Below are positions 27,342 through 34,706 of a stretch of 37,261 nt of DNA, piece by piece. Position 1 is the first letter of the stretch. The number at the start of each line of letters is the position of its first letter. Source of the stretch: Oscillospiraceae bacterium (GTDB lineage Bacteria; Bacillota; Clostridia; Oscillospirales; CAG-272); assembly GCA_015063745.1 (NCBI GenBank), contig SVTO01000026.1:1-37261 (forward strand), read 5' to 3'. The translations under genes were made by a program, and so were the position numbers. A model generated the notes under the pieces. It saw only the letters and a list, made by a program, of their open reading frames with translations. It had not been told where the DNA came from and ran no database searches.

Positions 27342-27483
27342 TAATTTTCGGTGAAGCTTTTTTTGTTTTTTCTCCATCCCGGGCAGGTTCTATTGGAAAT
27401 GTGTTTTTTTTCGAAAAAAATCATCTTTCCTCTTCCCACCCATCAGCCGGAGAACGGAAAACCAAAAAACTCCGCAAAAAATA

Positions 27484-27512
27484 TTGTAATCAAAAATCGT
27501 CTATGTTATAAT
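27484..27512 (+). promoter_or_regulatory. Promoter of the znu operon
   Basis: TTGTAA (27484-27489) and TATAAT (27507-27512) are 17 bp apart, about 35 nt before the znuA ATG. TTGTAATCA and TGTTATAATGTAA are shared with the divergent hydrolase promoter. Metal-dependent control is expected for such transporters, but only a half-box is visible. Confidence 0.8.
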
Positions 27513-27546
27513 GTAAAAAGAATACATTTCACAGAAAGAACGAACC

Positions 27547-28539
27547 ATGAAAAATAAACTGCTATCCGTAATTCTCTTATGCACAATCCTGTTCTCCCTC
27601 TCCGCCTGTGCATCATCCGATGCCCCTTCACCGGACGGACTACATATCGTCACCACCAATTTCGCCCTCTACGATTTCGCATCCGCCGTATGCGGGGAGG
27701 ACGACACCGTGACCATGCTCCTGCCGCCCGGTGCGGAAAGTCATGACTACGAGGTTTCCTTTGCCGATATGGCGATACTGGAAAAATGCGACCTCTTGTT
27801 CTGCGTCGGCGGGGAAAGCGAAGAATGGGTCGGCAAAGCTCTCCTTGCCCTTTCGGAATACGACAGCGCACCGGAAACCCTGTGTGCTCTGGATGTGATC
27901 CGTGATGCCGGCAAGCTGCTCTGCGAAGCCACCGTCCTCTCCTCCGACGAAGCCCATGACCACGATCACGATCACAGCCATGCGGAAGACTATACCGGTA
28001 TGGACGAGCACGTATGGACCGCCATTCCCAATGCCGTTCTGCTGATGGATGCGCTGGATGAGACCCTCGCCGGGCTGGATGAGGATCACGTAACGGGCCG
28101 TCATGAAGCCTATGCCGCATCCCTTTCCGCTCTGGATGAAAAGTTCCGCAGCTTAACCGCCAATACCGCCGATCCCCGCATCATCGTGGCCGACCGGTTC
28201 CCCTTCCTGTACATGGCAGAAGAATACGGCATCGGCTATTACGCCGCCTTTGCGGGATGTGCCTCCGATACCGAGCCTTCCGTGGCGGTGGTGAACACCC
28301 TGATCGGTCTGGTGAAGGATACGGGTGCGAAGACTGTCTTTGTTATCGAATTCTCCGACCGCCGTACCGCGGAGCTGATTGCCGCCGAAACCGGTGCGGA
28401 TGTGGCAGAACTGCATTCCTGTCACAATGTATCCGCCGCAGATTTTGCCGCCGGGATTACCTATCTGCAGCTGATGGAGAAAAACTACGCCACCCTCGCC
28501 GCCGCATGGGAAACGGCAAATACCACCTTACAGGACTGA
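27547..28539 (+). CDS. znuA: Zinc/manganese ABC transporter substrate-binding lipoprotein
   Basis: 330 residues. Lipobox LSAC with lipidated C21. Cluster A-I metal-binding fold: first metal histidine H66 in GAESHDYE, a histidine-rich flexible loop HDHDHDHSH (about residues 137-147) typical of zinc-binding ZnuA/AdcA, and a further ligand in MDEHVW. Captures Zn2+ (possibly Mn2+) outside the membrane for ZnuBC. The ribosome-binding site is weak (GAAAG). First gene of a three-gene operon; znuC follows 12 nt later. Zinc is favoured over manganese because of the His-rich loop, but this is an inference. Confidence 0.92.
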   Translation: MKNKLLSVILLCTILFSLSACASSDAPSPDGLHIVTTNFALYDFASAVCGEDDTVTMLLPPGAESHDYEVSFADMAILEKCDLLFCVGGESEEWVGKALLALSEYDSAPETLCALDVIRDAGKLLCEATVLSSDEAHDHDHDHSHAEDYTGMDEHVWTAIPNAVLLMDALDETLAGLDEDHVTGRHEAYAASLSALDEKFRSLTANTADPRIIVADRFPFLYMAEEYGIGYYAAFAGCASDTEPSVAVVNTLIGLVKDTGAKTVFVIEFSDRRTAELIAAETGADVAELHSCHNVSAADFAAGITYLQLMEKNYATLAAAWETANTTLQD

Positions 28540-28551
28540 GGAAACCGACTG

Positions 28552-29346
28552 ATGAACACAAACAAAATTTTACTGCGTATCGAAAACCTGACCCTTTCCT
28601 ACGGCAATGTACCCGTGGTGGAGAACTTGTCCTTTGACGTCTGTGCCGGGGATTATCTCTGCATCGTAGGCGAAAACGGCAGCGGTAAGTCCACTCTGCT
28701 CAAGGCCCTGACCGGCAACCGCAGACCCGACAGCGGCACCATCCGCAGAGAAGGTGTGCGCTACATGGGTTATCTGCCCCAGCAGTCGGAGATCCAGCGG
28801 GATTTTCCGGCGTCGGTCTGGGAAGTGGCGGTATCCGGCTGTCTGGAACGGGAAAGAAATGAAAAACACCCCTTCCGTCCGGGATTCGGTTATTCCGCCG
28901 CCGGGAAAAAGCGTGCCGCCGAAGCCCTTGAAATGCTGGACATTGCCCACCTGGCGAAAAAGCCCTACAATACCCTCTCCGGCGGTCAGCAGCAGCGGGT
29001 TCTTCTGGCCAGAGCGCTGTGTGCCTCGGAGGAGCTGATCCTGCTGGACGAGCCTGTGACCGGTCTTGATCCGGGGGCAACCAAAGAATTGTATGCCATC
29101 ATCCGTCGTCTGCACCGCAGCGGGACTGCCATATTGATGGTCACGCACGATATTGAAGCGGCGCTGACGGAATCCCATCATATTCTCTGCCTGTGCCAGC
29201 GGCATCCGGAAAAGCAGAACGCCGCGGCTCCCTTTTACGGCACATCGGCGGAATACAAGGCTTCCCTTTCCGGGGACGGCTGTTCCTGTTGTACGCCCGC
29301 GAAACCGAACACCGCAAATCCGAAAATCCTGCCGCCCACACTGTAA
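28552..29346 (+). CDS. znuC: Zinc/manganese ABC transporter ATP-binding protein
   Basis: 264 residues. Walker A GENGSGKST, Q-loop LPQQ, ABC signature LSGGQQQR, Walker B LILLDEP and switch histidine VTHD are all present, so it should be an active ATPase. Typical ZnuC/MntB size, except for a C-terminal tail with the cysteine cluster GCSCC and a proline-rich end, beyond the usual domain. GAGGAAACC lies before the ATG. The next gene begins 11 nt after its stop, indicating one operon with the binding lipoprotein and permease. Confidence 0.94.
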   Translation: MNTNKILLRIENLTLSYGNVPVVENLSFDVCAGDYLCIVGENGSGKSTLLKALTGNRRPDSGTIRREGVRYMGYLPQQSEIQRDFPASVWEVAVSGCLERERNEKHPFRPGFGYSAAGKKRAAEALEMLDIAHLAKKPYNTLSGGQQQRVLLARALCASEELILLDEPVTGLDPGATKELYAIIRRLHRSGTAILMVTHDIEAALTESHHILCLCQRHPEKQNAAAPFYGTSAEYKASLSGDGCSCCTPAKPNTANPKILPPTL

Positions 29347-29357
29347 GGAGAACTGCT

Positions 29358-30218
29358 ATGACATTTACGGAAATTCTCTCATCCCCCTTTCTCACCGCGC
29401 TGGTAGGGAAATCCCTTGTTGTGGGTATTCTCGTATCCCTGTGCGCTTCTCTGCTGGGCGTATCCCTTGTGCTGAAGCGGTATTCCATGATCGGCGACGG
29501 GCTGTCCCATGTGGGATTTTTCGCCCTTGCTCTGGCTGCAGCGGCCGGGGTCAGCGGTACCCATTCTCTGGAAGCATCCCTGCCCATCGTGATTCTGGCG
29601 GCGGTGCTGATCTTACGGCTGAGCCGTTCGGAGAAAATCAACGGGGATGCGGCCTGCGCCATCGTTTCTACGGGTGCTGTGGCCATCGGTACTCTGATCA
29701 ACAACCTGACCGGCACCGGCAGCTCCGATGTATGCAGCAGTCTGTTCGGTTCCGCCTCCATTGTGACCCTGTCCGACAAGGATTTATGGATCAGCATCGT
29801 TCTGTCCGCGGCGGTGCTTGTCTGGTACGGCATTTTCGCCCGGCAGATTTTCGCCGTGACCTTTGACGAAACCTTCGCCCGTTCCGCCGGATGCCGCACG
29901 GAGGGCATCAATCTGGCCCTTGCGGTTCTGACGGGTGTTACCATTGTGCTGGGCATGAAGATGATGGGTGCACTGATGATCTCCGCCCTGATCCTGTTCC
30001 CGCCCATGACCGCCATGCGTCTGTTCGGCAGCTTCCGCAGTGTGGTACTGTCCGCGGCTGCGGTGTCGGTGGTATGTTTCCTCATCGGATTCTTTCTGGC
30101 CTGCTGGCTCGGTCTGCAGACGGGTGCGACGGTAGTAACGGTGAATGTGCTGGTATTCTGCATTGTCAGCGGCATCCGTGCAGTTCTGCCGAAGCTGCTG
30201 CGGAAGAAGACGGCGTGA
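29358..30218 (+). CDS. znuB: Zinc/manganese ABC transporter permease
   Basis: 286 residues with about eight hydrophobic helices, ABC-3 family. Landmarks are VLKRYSMIGDGLSHVGFFALAL near the N-terminus, DETFARSAGC in the middle (the loop contacting the ATPase) and KMMGALMISALILFPPMTAM. ATG at 29358 is chosen because AAGGAG lies just before it; the longer open frame upstream overlaps znuC and is not used. It completes the uptake system for the metal bound by the lipoprotein. A strong terminator follows. Confidence 0.94.
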   Translation: MTFTEILSSPFLTALVGKSLVVGILVSLCASLLGVSLVLKRYSMIGDGLSHVGFFALALAAAAGVSGTHSLEASLPIVILAAVLILRLSRSEKINGDAACAIVSTGAVAIGTLINNLTGTGSSDVCSSLFGSASIVTLSDKDLWISIVLSAAVLVWYGIFARQIFAVTFDETFARSAGCRTEGINLALAVLTGVTIVLGMKMMGALMISALILFPPMTAMRLFGSFRSVVLSAAAVSVVCFLIGFFLACWLGLQTGATVVTVNVLVFCIVSGIRAVLPKLLRKKTA

Positions 30219-30241
30219 TATGATATAGGATATAAGAAAAA

Positions 30242-30292
30242 GCACCGCCCGAGTATGGAAGAATTTCTTCCGTATCGGGACGGTGCGTTTTT
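30242..30292. terminator. Bidirectional terminator between znuB and the MerR gene
   Basis: Long hairpin: GCACCG/CGGTGC (30242-30247 with 30281-30286), CCCG/CGGG, then GGAAGAA/TTCTTCC at the tip. GTTTTTT follows on the plus strand, and TTTTTCTTA on the minus strand. It ends both convergent units. Confidence 0.93.
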
Positions 30293-30297
30293 TATTT

Positions 30298-31830
30298 TCA
30301 GTGAGAATCGGAATGGGCTATATTTTCTTCTGTGTTATGTTTCCGACGGAAAAAGGATACAAATACCAGAATACCCGCCGTAATAAGGGGAATAAACTTC
30401 AGACTGCGGATGTACAGATCAAACCACTCCGAACTTCCGCTCAGAACACTCCACATAAAAGAAAGGCGATACATCACAAATTCACTCAGATAAAGCTGTT
30501 CCCGGATCATCCAGGGCTGGAACAGCAGAATCGCCGTCGTCACAACACATAAAACCCCGGAAACCAGAAGCAGGATCTTCTGTCTGCGGATCATCTGCAA
30601 AAACAGTACGACCACCGCCGCTGTCATACACGCCCACGCAATAACAAGGGGCAGATAAGCGACAAAAGTATATATGGAAAGGTTGTAGACATACTCATAT
30701 ACGCCGCCGCTTAGAATTCGTATTTCCCCGAAAATTGTCCGGATCACCACCGGTGTGAACAGGATCACATCCGCAAGCAGGAAAACAAAAGCAATCACCG
30801 GTGATTTGTGTAACGGTTCGGTATTCGGGGTGATTTTTTTGCTTTCTCTGGATTTCTCTTTCTTAGCCCGCCGCAGCGGAGCGATTTTCTGTATCAGATT
30901 TTCCTCTTCAGTCTGCTGTGTCCGCTGACGGAAAAAGGATACAAAAGAAAGGACAGCCGCCGCAGTGATCGGGATATATTTCAGACTCCGGATGAAGAAA
31001 TCAAAACCCTCCGTTTCACCTTTCATGATACTCCACATAAACGAGAAACGGTACTGCAGAAATTCACAGCTGTACATTTCAGCATCCGCCTCTTCTCCAA
31101 GCAAAAGCATAGCCGTCGCCGCAAGGATACACAAAATGCCGCTTACAAGTAAGTGTCTGTTCTTTCCGCCGATCAAATAATCGAACAGTACAGCAATCAC
31201 CGCTGCCATACAAAGCCACGCAATGACAAGAGGCAGGCAGGTAATAAACGCATCGGCAGAGAATGTATACACCCATTCATAACCGCCGCCCGCATGTATT
31301 CTCGTTTCTCCGAACATCGTCCGGACCGTCACCGGTGTAAGCAGCACAATCCCCACCAGCATCACCGCAAAGGCAACCAGCGCCGGTATCCTCTTTTTCA
31401 CAATCTCCTGAACATCTCTCCATCGCATACTCAAGTCCTCCTTAGGTATATGATTCAAGGAGGCTGACCGGCGAAGATGTCCGGCGATTTCCATATACGT
31501 GGGAGCGGCGGTTCCGTCGATCTCCCGCAGTCTGGCAAGGATCATCTGCTTGTTTTCAATATCCCCGACAAGCTTCTGTTTATGGGCTTCCAGAATCTCC
31601 TCCACCTTCTCCGGTTCACTCTGCATGGCCCGGATATCCGCAATGGAAAAATCCGCCTTGCGCAGAGTGGCCACCGCTTCCAGGATTTCCACATCCGACT
31701 CGGAAAAGCGGATGGACTTGCGTCCGGTGTAACTGCTCTCCGCATCCGGGGTGATCAGTCCGCTGTCCATATACAGCCGTACCGCCCGATCCGTCAGCCC
31801 GGTTCTCCCGCATACATCTTTCATTCGCAT
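30298..31830 (-). CDS. MerR-type regulator fused to a duplicated four-helix membrane domain
   Basis: 510 residues. Residues 1-70 are a MerR winged helix (MRMKDVCGRTGLTDRAVRLY, then FSESDVEILEAVATLRKADF), and about 72-110 the dimerisation coiled coil. Two copies of a membrane module follow, about residues 150-300 and 344-494, offset by 194 residues. Each has four hydrophobic helices. Shared motifs are TPV-x-x-RT-x-FGE, LPLVIAW-x-CM-x-A, LLVSG-x-LC, YR-x-SFMWS, IRSLK-x-IP and FVSFFR. A charged linker (301-343, many Lys/Arg) joins them. Predicted topology puts the DNA-binding part and linker inside and the aromatic-rich loops outside, suggesting a membrane-embedded sensor that controls transcription directly. 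I do not recognise the membrane module. ATG at 31830 has AAAGGAG 8 nt upstream. The promoter has a MerR-type operator. Confidence 0.85.
   Translation of the reverse strand: MRMKDVCGRTGLTDRAVRLYMDSGLITPDAESSYTGRKSIRFSESDVEILEAVATLRKADFSIADIRAMQSEPEKVEEILEAHKQKLVGDIENKQMILARLREIDGTAAPTYMEIAGHLRRSASLNHIPKEDLSMRWRDVQEIVKKRIPALVAFAVMLVGIVLLTPVTVRTMFGETRIHAGGGYEWVYTFSADAFITCLPLVIAWLCMAAVIAVLFDYLIGGKNRHLLVSGILCILAATAMLLLGEEADAEMYSCEFLQYRFSFMWSIMKGETEGFDFFIRSLKYIPITAAAVLSFVSFFRQRTQQTEEENLIQKIAPLRRAKKEKSRESKKITPNTEPLHKSPVIAFVFLLADVILFTPVVIRTIFGEIRILSGGVYEYVYNLSIYTFVAYLPLVIAWACMTAAVVVLFLQMIRRQKILLLVSGVLCVVTTAILLFQPWMIREQLYLSEFVMYRLSFMWSVLSGSSEWFDLYIRSLKFIPLITAGILVFVSFFRRKHNTEENIAHSDSH
31426..31443 (-). 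promoter_or_regulatory. Internal ribosome-binding site inside the MerR fusion gene
   Basis: On the minus strand, AAGGAGG (31437-31443) is followed after 8 nt by an in-frame ATG at 31428 (Met135), exactly between the coiled coil and the first membrane helix. Initiation here would give a 376-residue membrane protein without the DNA-binding domain. Confidence 0.5.
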
Positions 31831-31852
31831 CGAATCAGCTCCTTTCGGTGGC

Positions 31853-31883
31853 AGTATAGCATTTCACCTTGGGTGAAAGTCAA
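31853..31883 (-). promoter_or_regulatory. MerR-type promoter with 19-bp spacer and central dyad
   Basis: On the minus strand, TTGACT (31878-31883) and TATACT (31853-31858) are 19 bp apart, the stretched spacing typical of MerR-activated promoters. Between and partly overlapping the -35 box lies the dyad TTTCACC/GGTGAAA with a 3-bp centre (31862-31878). It is 23 nt before the gene, so the regulator probably controls itself. A further copy of GGGTGAAAGT lies at 31914-31923. The rest of 31884-32051 shows no gene. Confidence 0.85.
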
Positions 31884-32051
31884 GGGTTTTTGCGATTTTT
31901 TTGAAAAAACGGTGGGTGAAAGTGATATTTTTCCTTTTATAAACCATATTTTCGGTCCGACGGATAGGTTTTTCCCCCCGTTTCCGCATACCCACCCAAA
32001 CAAAAGGAGGCAGAAACCTTCTCACAAAGTCTTTCTCCCTCCCTATTTGCT

Positions 32052-32972
32052 TTATAATACAAACAGCTTCTCCGGTCTTATGACGGGGTTCCCGTCGATC
32101 ACGTCGGTTCTGCCCAAGGCGAAAAATTCGCCTTTGTTGTACAGACGCACCAGCTGTCCCGGTTCGTCCAGATGGGTGCGGATCTTCTTCTGATACAATT
32201 CCGTCCCGCCGCGGATCAGCTTCGCATGGAAATCCGCCAGACGTACCTCCGGAAGATCGGTGAACAGGGTTTCCACCGGCTTGGGCAGGGTCAGACGTTC
32301 TTCATACGTCATCTCCTCCAGCTGGGCTACCGTATACGCCTGATCGATCGTGTATCCGCCGGAACGTACGCGTACCAGAGAGGACATCACTGCCCCGCAT
32401 CCCAGTGCCGCGCCGATATCCGCGCAAAGTGTCCGGATGTACGTGCCCTTGGAACAGGTTACATCCAGCGTATATTCGTCGGGCCTGTCCGTGGGTGTGC
32501 AGGTCAGAGCGGCAATCTCCACCTCTCTCGGCTCTCTGTCCACTTCCTTGCCTTCTCTCGCCAGATCCACCAGCTTCTGTCCGCCTACCTTGATGGCAGA
32601 ATACATGGGCGGGATCTGCATGATCTTTCCCACAAACTTTTCGCATACCGCCGTCACTTCCGCGCTGTCCGGCAATGTTTCGCATCTCGTCAGCACATTG
32701 CCCGTACTGTCCTCCGTATCCGTGGTCAGACCCAGACGCATTCCGGCAATATATCTCTTTTCCCCCGCCATCACATACTCGGACGCCTTTACCGCACGTC
32801 CGATCAGAATCGGCAGGACCCCGGTCGCCATGGGATCAAGAGTACCCGTATGGCCTACCTGGGTTGTATTGAACAGGCGGCGGCAGATGGAGATCATGTG
32901 ATGGGATGTCACTCCCTCGTGCTTGTGCAGCACCAGAATCCCCGACACCTCCGCCGGTCTTCCTCTACTCAT
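32052..32972 (-). CDS. truB: tRNA pseudouridine-55 synthase
   Basis: 306 residues. The catalytic block GHTGTLDPMATGVLP is at about 40-54 with the nucleophile D46, followed by KRYIAGMRLGLTTDTED and the C-terminal PUA-like part. It isomerises U55 in the T-loop of most tRNAs. GAGG lies about 9 nt before the ATG. It comes 29 nt after nrnA, in the order rbfA-nrnA-truB, common in Bacillota. No clear terminator follows before the MerR promoter. Confidence 0.95.
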   Translation of the reverse strand: MSRGRPAEVSGILVLHKHEGVTSHHMISICRRLFNTTQVGHTGTLDPMATGVLPILIGRAVKASEYVMAGEKRYIAGMRLGLTTDTEDSTGNVLTRCETLPDSAEVTAVCEKFVGKIMQIPPMYSAIKVGGQKLVDLAREGKEVDREPREVEIAALTCTPTDRPDEYTLDVTCSKGTYIRTLCADIGAALGCGAVMSSLVRVRSGGYTIDQAYTVAQLEEMTYEERLTLPKPVETLFTDLPEVRLADFHAKLIRGGTELYQKKIRTHLDEPGQLVRLYNKGEFFALGRTDVIDGNPVIRPEKLFVL

Positions 32973-33001
32973 ATCGGTTTACCTCGCTGTTTTTCCGGCA
33001 C

Positions 33002-34078
33002 TTACGCCAACGTATCCGGGTTATCAAAATCCGCAAGGGCGGACAGAAAGGCTTCCACTACCGTTTCCAGTGCTTCCTCCGGCGATTCCGCAGTCACGGT
33101 ACAGCCGGCAGCACGCACATGTCCGCCTCCGCCGAAGCCTGCGCATACTGCGGATACATCAATATTTCCGTTTGCTCTGGCGGATACCTTATACTGCATG
33201 GGATCCGACGCCAGCTGACGCAGGGACAGGCCTACCAGCACCCCTTCCACACCTCTGGGTGTATCCACAACATTGCCGATCTCCTCTTCCGTCAGTCCCG
33301 CATCCGCCAGCATCTGCTGGGTAAACAGTACCACGCCCAGTCTGCCGCTATCGTAAAAACGCAGGTTCTGGATGGCGATCATCTGGGCGGTCAGTTCCTT
33401 CAGTGTCCGCTGGCCGAACAGAGAACGGCACAGATCCGCTGTATCCATACCTTCATCCTTCGCATTGTTGATGATGTCAACAAGTGCGGCGGCGATCATA
33501 TGGGTTTTGGGTGTTGTATTGGAGAATTTGAAGCTGCCGGTATCCGACACGATGGCGGCGTAGATCCGTCTTGCGGCATCGGGGCAGGTTTCGAAAATGC
33601 CTCTGTTGGCAAGATTTGCGTAAATGTCGTACAGAATTTCCCCGCAGGCAGAAGCTTCGGGATCCACAAAATGGGGGGCAAAGGGGGTTCCCACACCGTG
33701 GTGGTCGATCATGAAGTCGATCCAGGGGATCATGGATGCAAAGGATCCCAGCTGCATGGGCGAGGCCACATCCACGGCACAGATGATATCGTAATCATCG
33801 GGCAGGACGGCGGTATCGGGATCGAAGGCCATATCCTCCTGACCGGACATCAGAAACCGCAGGCGCCTGGGGATATCCCCGGGGCAGATACATCTTGCCG
33901 ATCCGCCGGCAGCGCAGATCATTTCCTTCAGAGCAAACGCGGAACCGACAGTATCCCCATCGGGATTGACGTGGCTGATGATAAGAGCCTTGGGGGCATC
34001 CTCGATGATATCGCAGATTTCCTCAAGGGTAATGGCGGGGTATTCGCTTTCCCCGATCATGCGCTCATTTTCATTCAT
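33002..34078 (-). CDS. nrnA: DHH-family phosphoesterase (NrnA-like nanoRNase/pAp phosphatase)
   Basis: 358 residues. DHH-domain metal motifs are present: SHVNPDGD with H36, D40 and D42, then D103 in AVDVAS, and D125-H126-H127 in IDHHG. The C-terminal DHHA1 domain has the nucleic-acid-binding GFGGGGHVRAAG. NrnA removes nucleotides from very short RNAs and hydrolyses 3'-phosphoadenosine 5'-phosphate. GGAGG lies 9 nt before the ATG. The start overlaps the end of rbfA by 8 nt, so the two are translationally linked. Confidence 0.92.
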   Translation of the reverse strand: MNENERMIGESEYPAITLEEICDIIEDAPKALIISHVNPDGDTVGSAFALKEMICAAGGSARCICPGDIPRRLRFLMSGQEDMAFDPDTAVLPDDYDIICAVDVASPMQLGSFASMIPWIDFMIDHHGVGTPFAPHFVDPEASACGEILYDIYANLANRGIFETCPDAARRIYAAIVSDTGSFKFSNTTPKTHMIAAALVDIINNAKDEGMDTADLCRSLFGQRTLKELTAQMIAIQNLRFYDSGRLGVVLFTQQMLADAGLTEEEIGNVVDTPRGVEGVLVGLSLRQLASDPMQYKVSARANGNIDVSAVCAGFGGGGHVRAAGCTVTAESPEEALETVVEAFLSALADFDNPDTLA

Positions 34079-34451
34079 CGTCTTCGGCCTCCGCAGTCTC
34101 TTCGTCCTTTGCGGGCACGATGGTTTTCAGAATAGCAGCGATATCGGCACCGTGTTCCACGCCATGGTCACGGACAAACTGCAGTTCCGGAGTGATCCGG
34201 AGGTTCAGCCGTTTGGCGAGCTGGCTTCTGACGAAGGGTGCGACGGATTTGAACCCTTTGGCAAGCTCTTTATCGTCCACTTCTCCGTAAACGGAGTAAT
34301 AGATTTTTGCGTATTTCAGGTCCGCGGTGACGTCGCTGGAGGTAATGGTAAGCAATGCGTCGGCCACACGGGGATCCTTGACTTCCCGCAGGATTTCGGA
34401 CACTTCCTGAGTAACGGAGTCATTGATTCTGTTCTGTCTATATTTAGCCAT
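34071..34451 (-). CDS. rbfA: Ribosome-binding factor A
   Basis: 126 residues, single KH-like domain: RINDSVTQEVSEILREVKDPRV at the N-terminus, then VTADLKYAKIYYSVYG and the LRITPELQFVRDHGVEHG region. It assists maturation of the 30S subunit, especially the 16S 5' end. There is an acidic C-terminal tail (about residues 113-126). AAAAGGA lies 7 nt before the ATG. It has its own promoter and is first in the operon; the usual nusA-infB genes are not upstream here. Confidence 0.93.
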   Translation of the reverse strand: MAKYRQNRINDSVTQEVSEILREVKDPRVADALLTITSSDVTADLKYAKIYYSVYGEVDDKELAKGFKSVAPFVRSQLAKRLNLRITPELQFVRDHGVEHGADIAAILKTIVPAKDEETAEAEDDE

Positions 34452-34491
34452 AGTTTTTTCCTTTTCTCATTTTCCTTTTTTACTGATTATT

Positions 34492-34521
34492 ATTATAGCA
34501 TATCTTTATGTTGTCCGTCAA
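34492..34521 (-). promoter_or_regulatory. Promoter of the rbfA operon
   Basis: On the minus strand, TTGACG (34516-34521) and TATAAT (34492-34497) are separated by 18 bp, about 40 nt before the rbfA start. The stretch 34522-34630 has only weak inverted repeats (CCCGGG at both ends of a 24-base segment) and no gene. Confidence 0.78.
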
Positions 34522-34630
34522 GTCGGGAGTTTATGGATCCCGGGCACCAAATCCCACCCGGGCATTCCGGAAATGTCATTTTCCCCGCATTTCTGCCGTA
34601 TTCCGTTGTCCGCATCTGTTCCACAGCACA

Positions 34631-34665
34631 AAAAAGGCACCCCCAAACGGATGAGGTGCCTTTTT
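34631..34665 (-). terminator. Terminator of the surface-protein gene
   Basis: An 11-bp stem AAAAAGGCACC/GGTGCCTTTTT (34631-34641 with 34655-34665) has a 13-nt loop and a T-run on the minus strand. It lies about 40 nt after the stop at 34707. Confidence 0.9.
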
Positions 34666-34706
34666 CTTCAGTTAGTCATGTTGAAAATAATTTATAGGGT
34701 TATAAA

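Noticed and set aside
31821-32003. A 60-codon minus-strand frame in the truB-MerR gap
   Set aside because: TTG start without a Shine-Dalgarno; it runs across the MerR promoter and operator and has no recognisable content.
32002-32010. Perfect AAAAGGAGG on the plus strand in the truB-MerR gap
   Set aside because: No ATG, GTG or TTG at a usable distance downstream, so it does not mark a gene.
34540-34563. CCCGGG repeated at both ends of a short segment as a hairpin terminator
   Set aside because: Short G+C palindrome with a 12-nt loop and no T-run; it lies upstream of the rbfA promoter, where no transcript needs to end, as the surface-protein gene ends at its own terminator.
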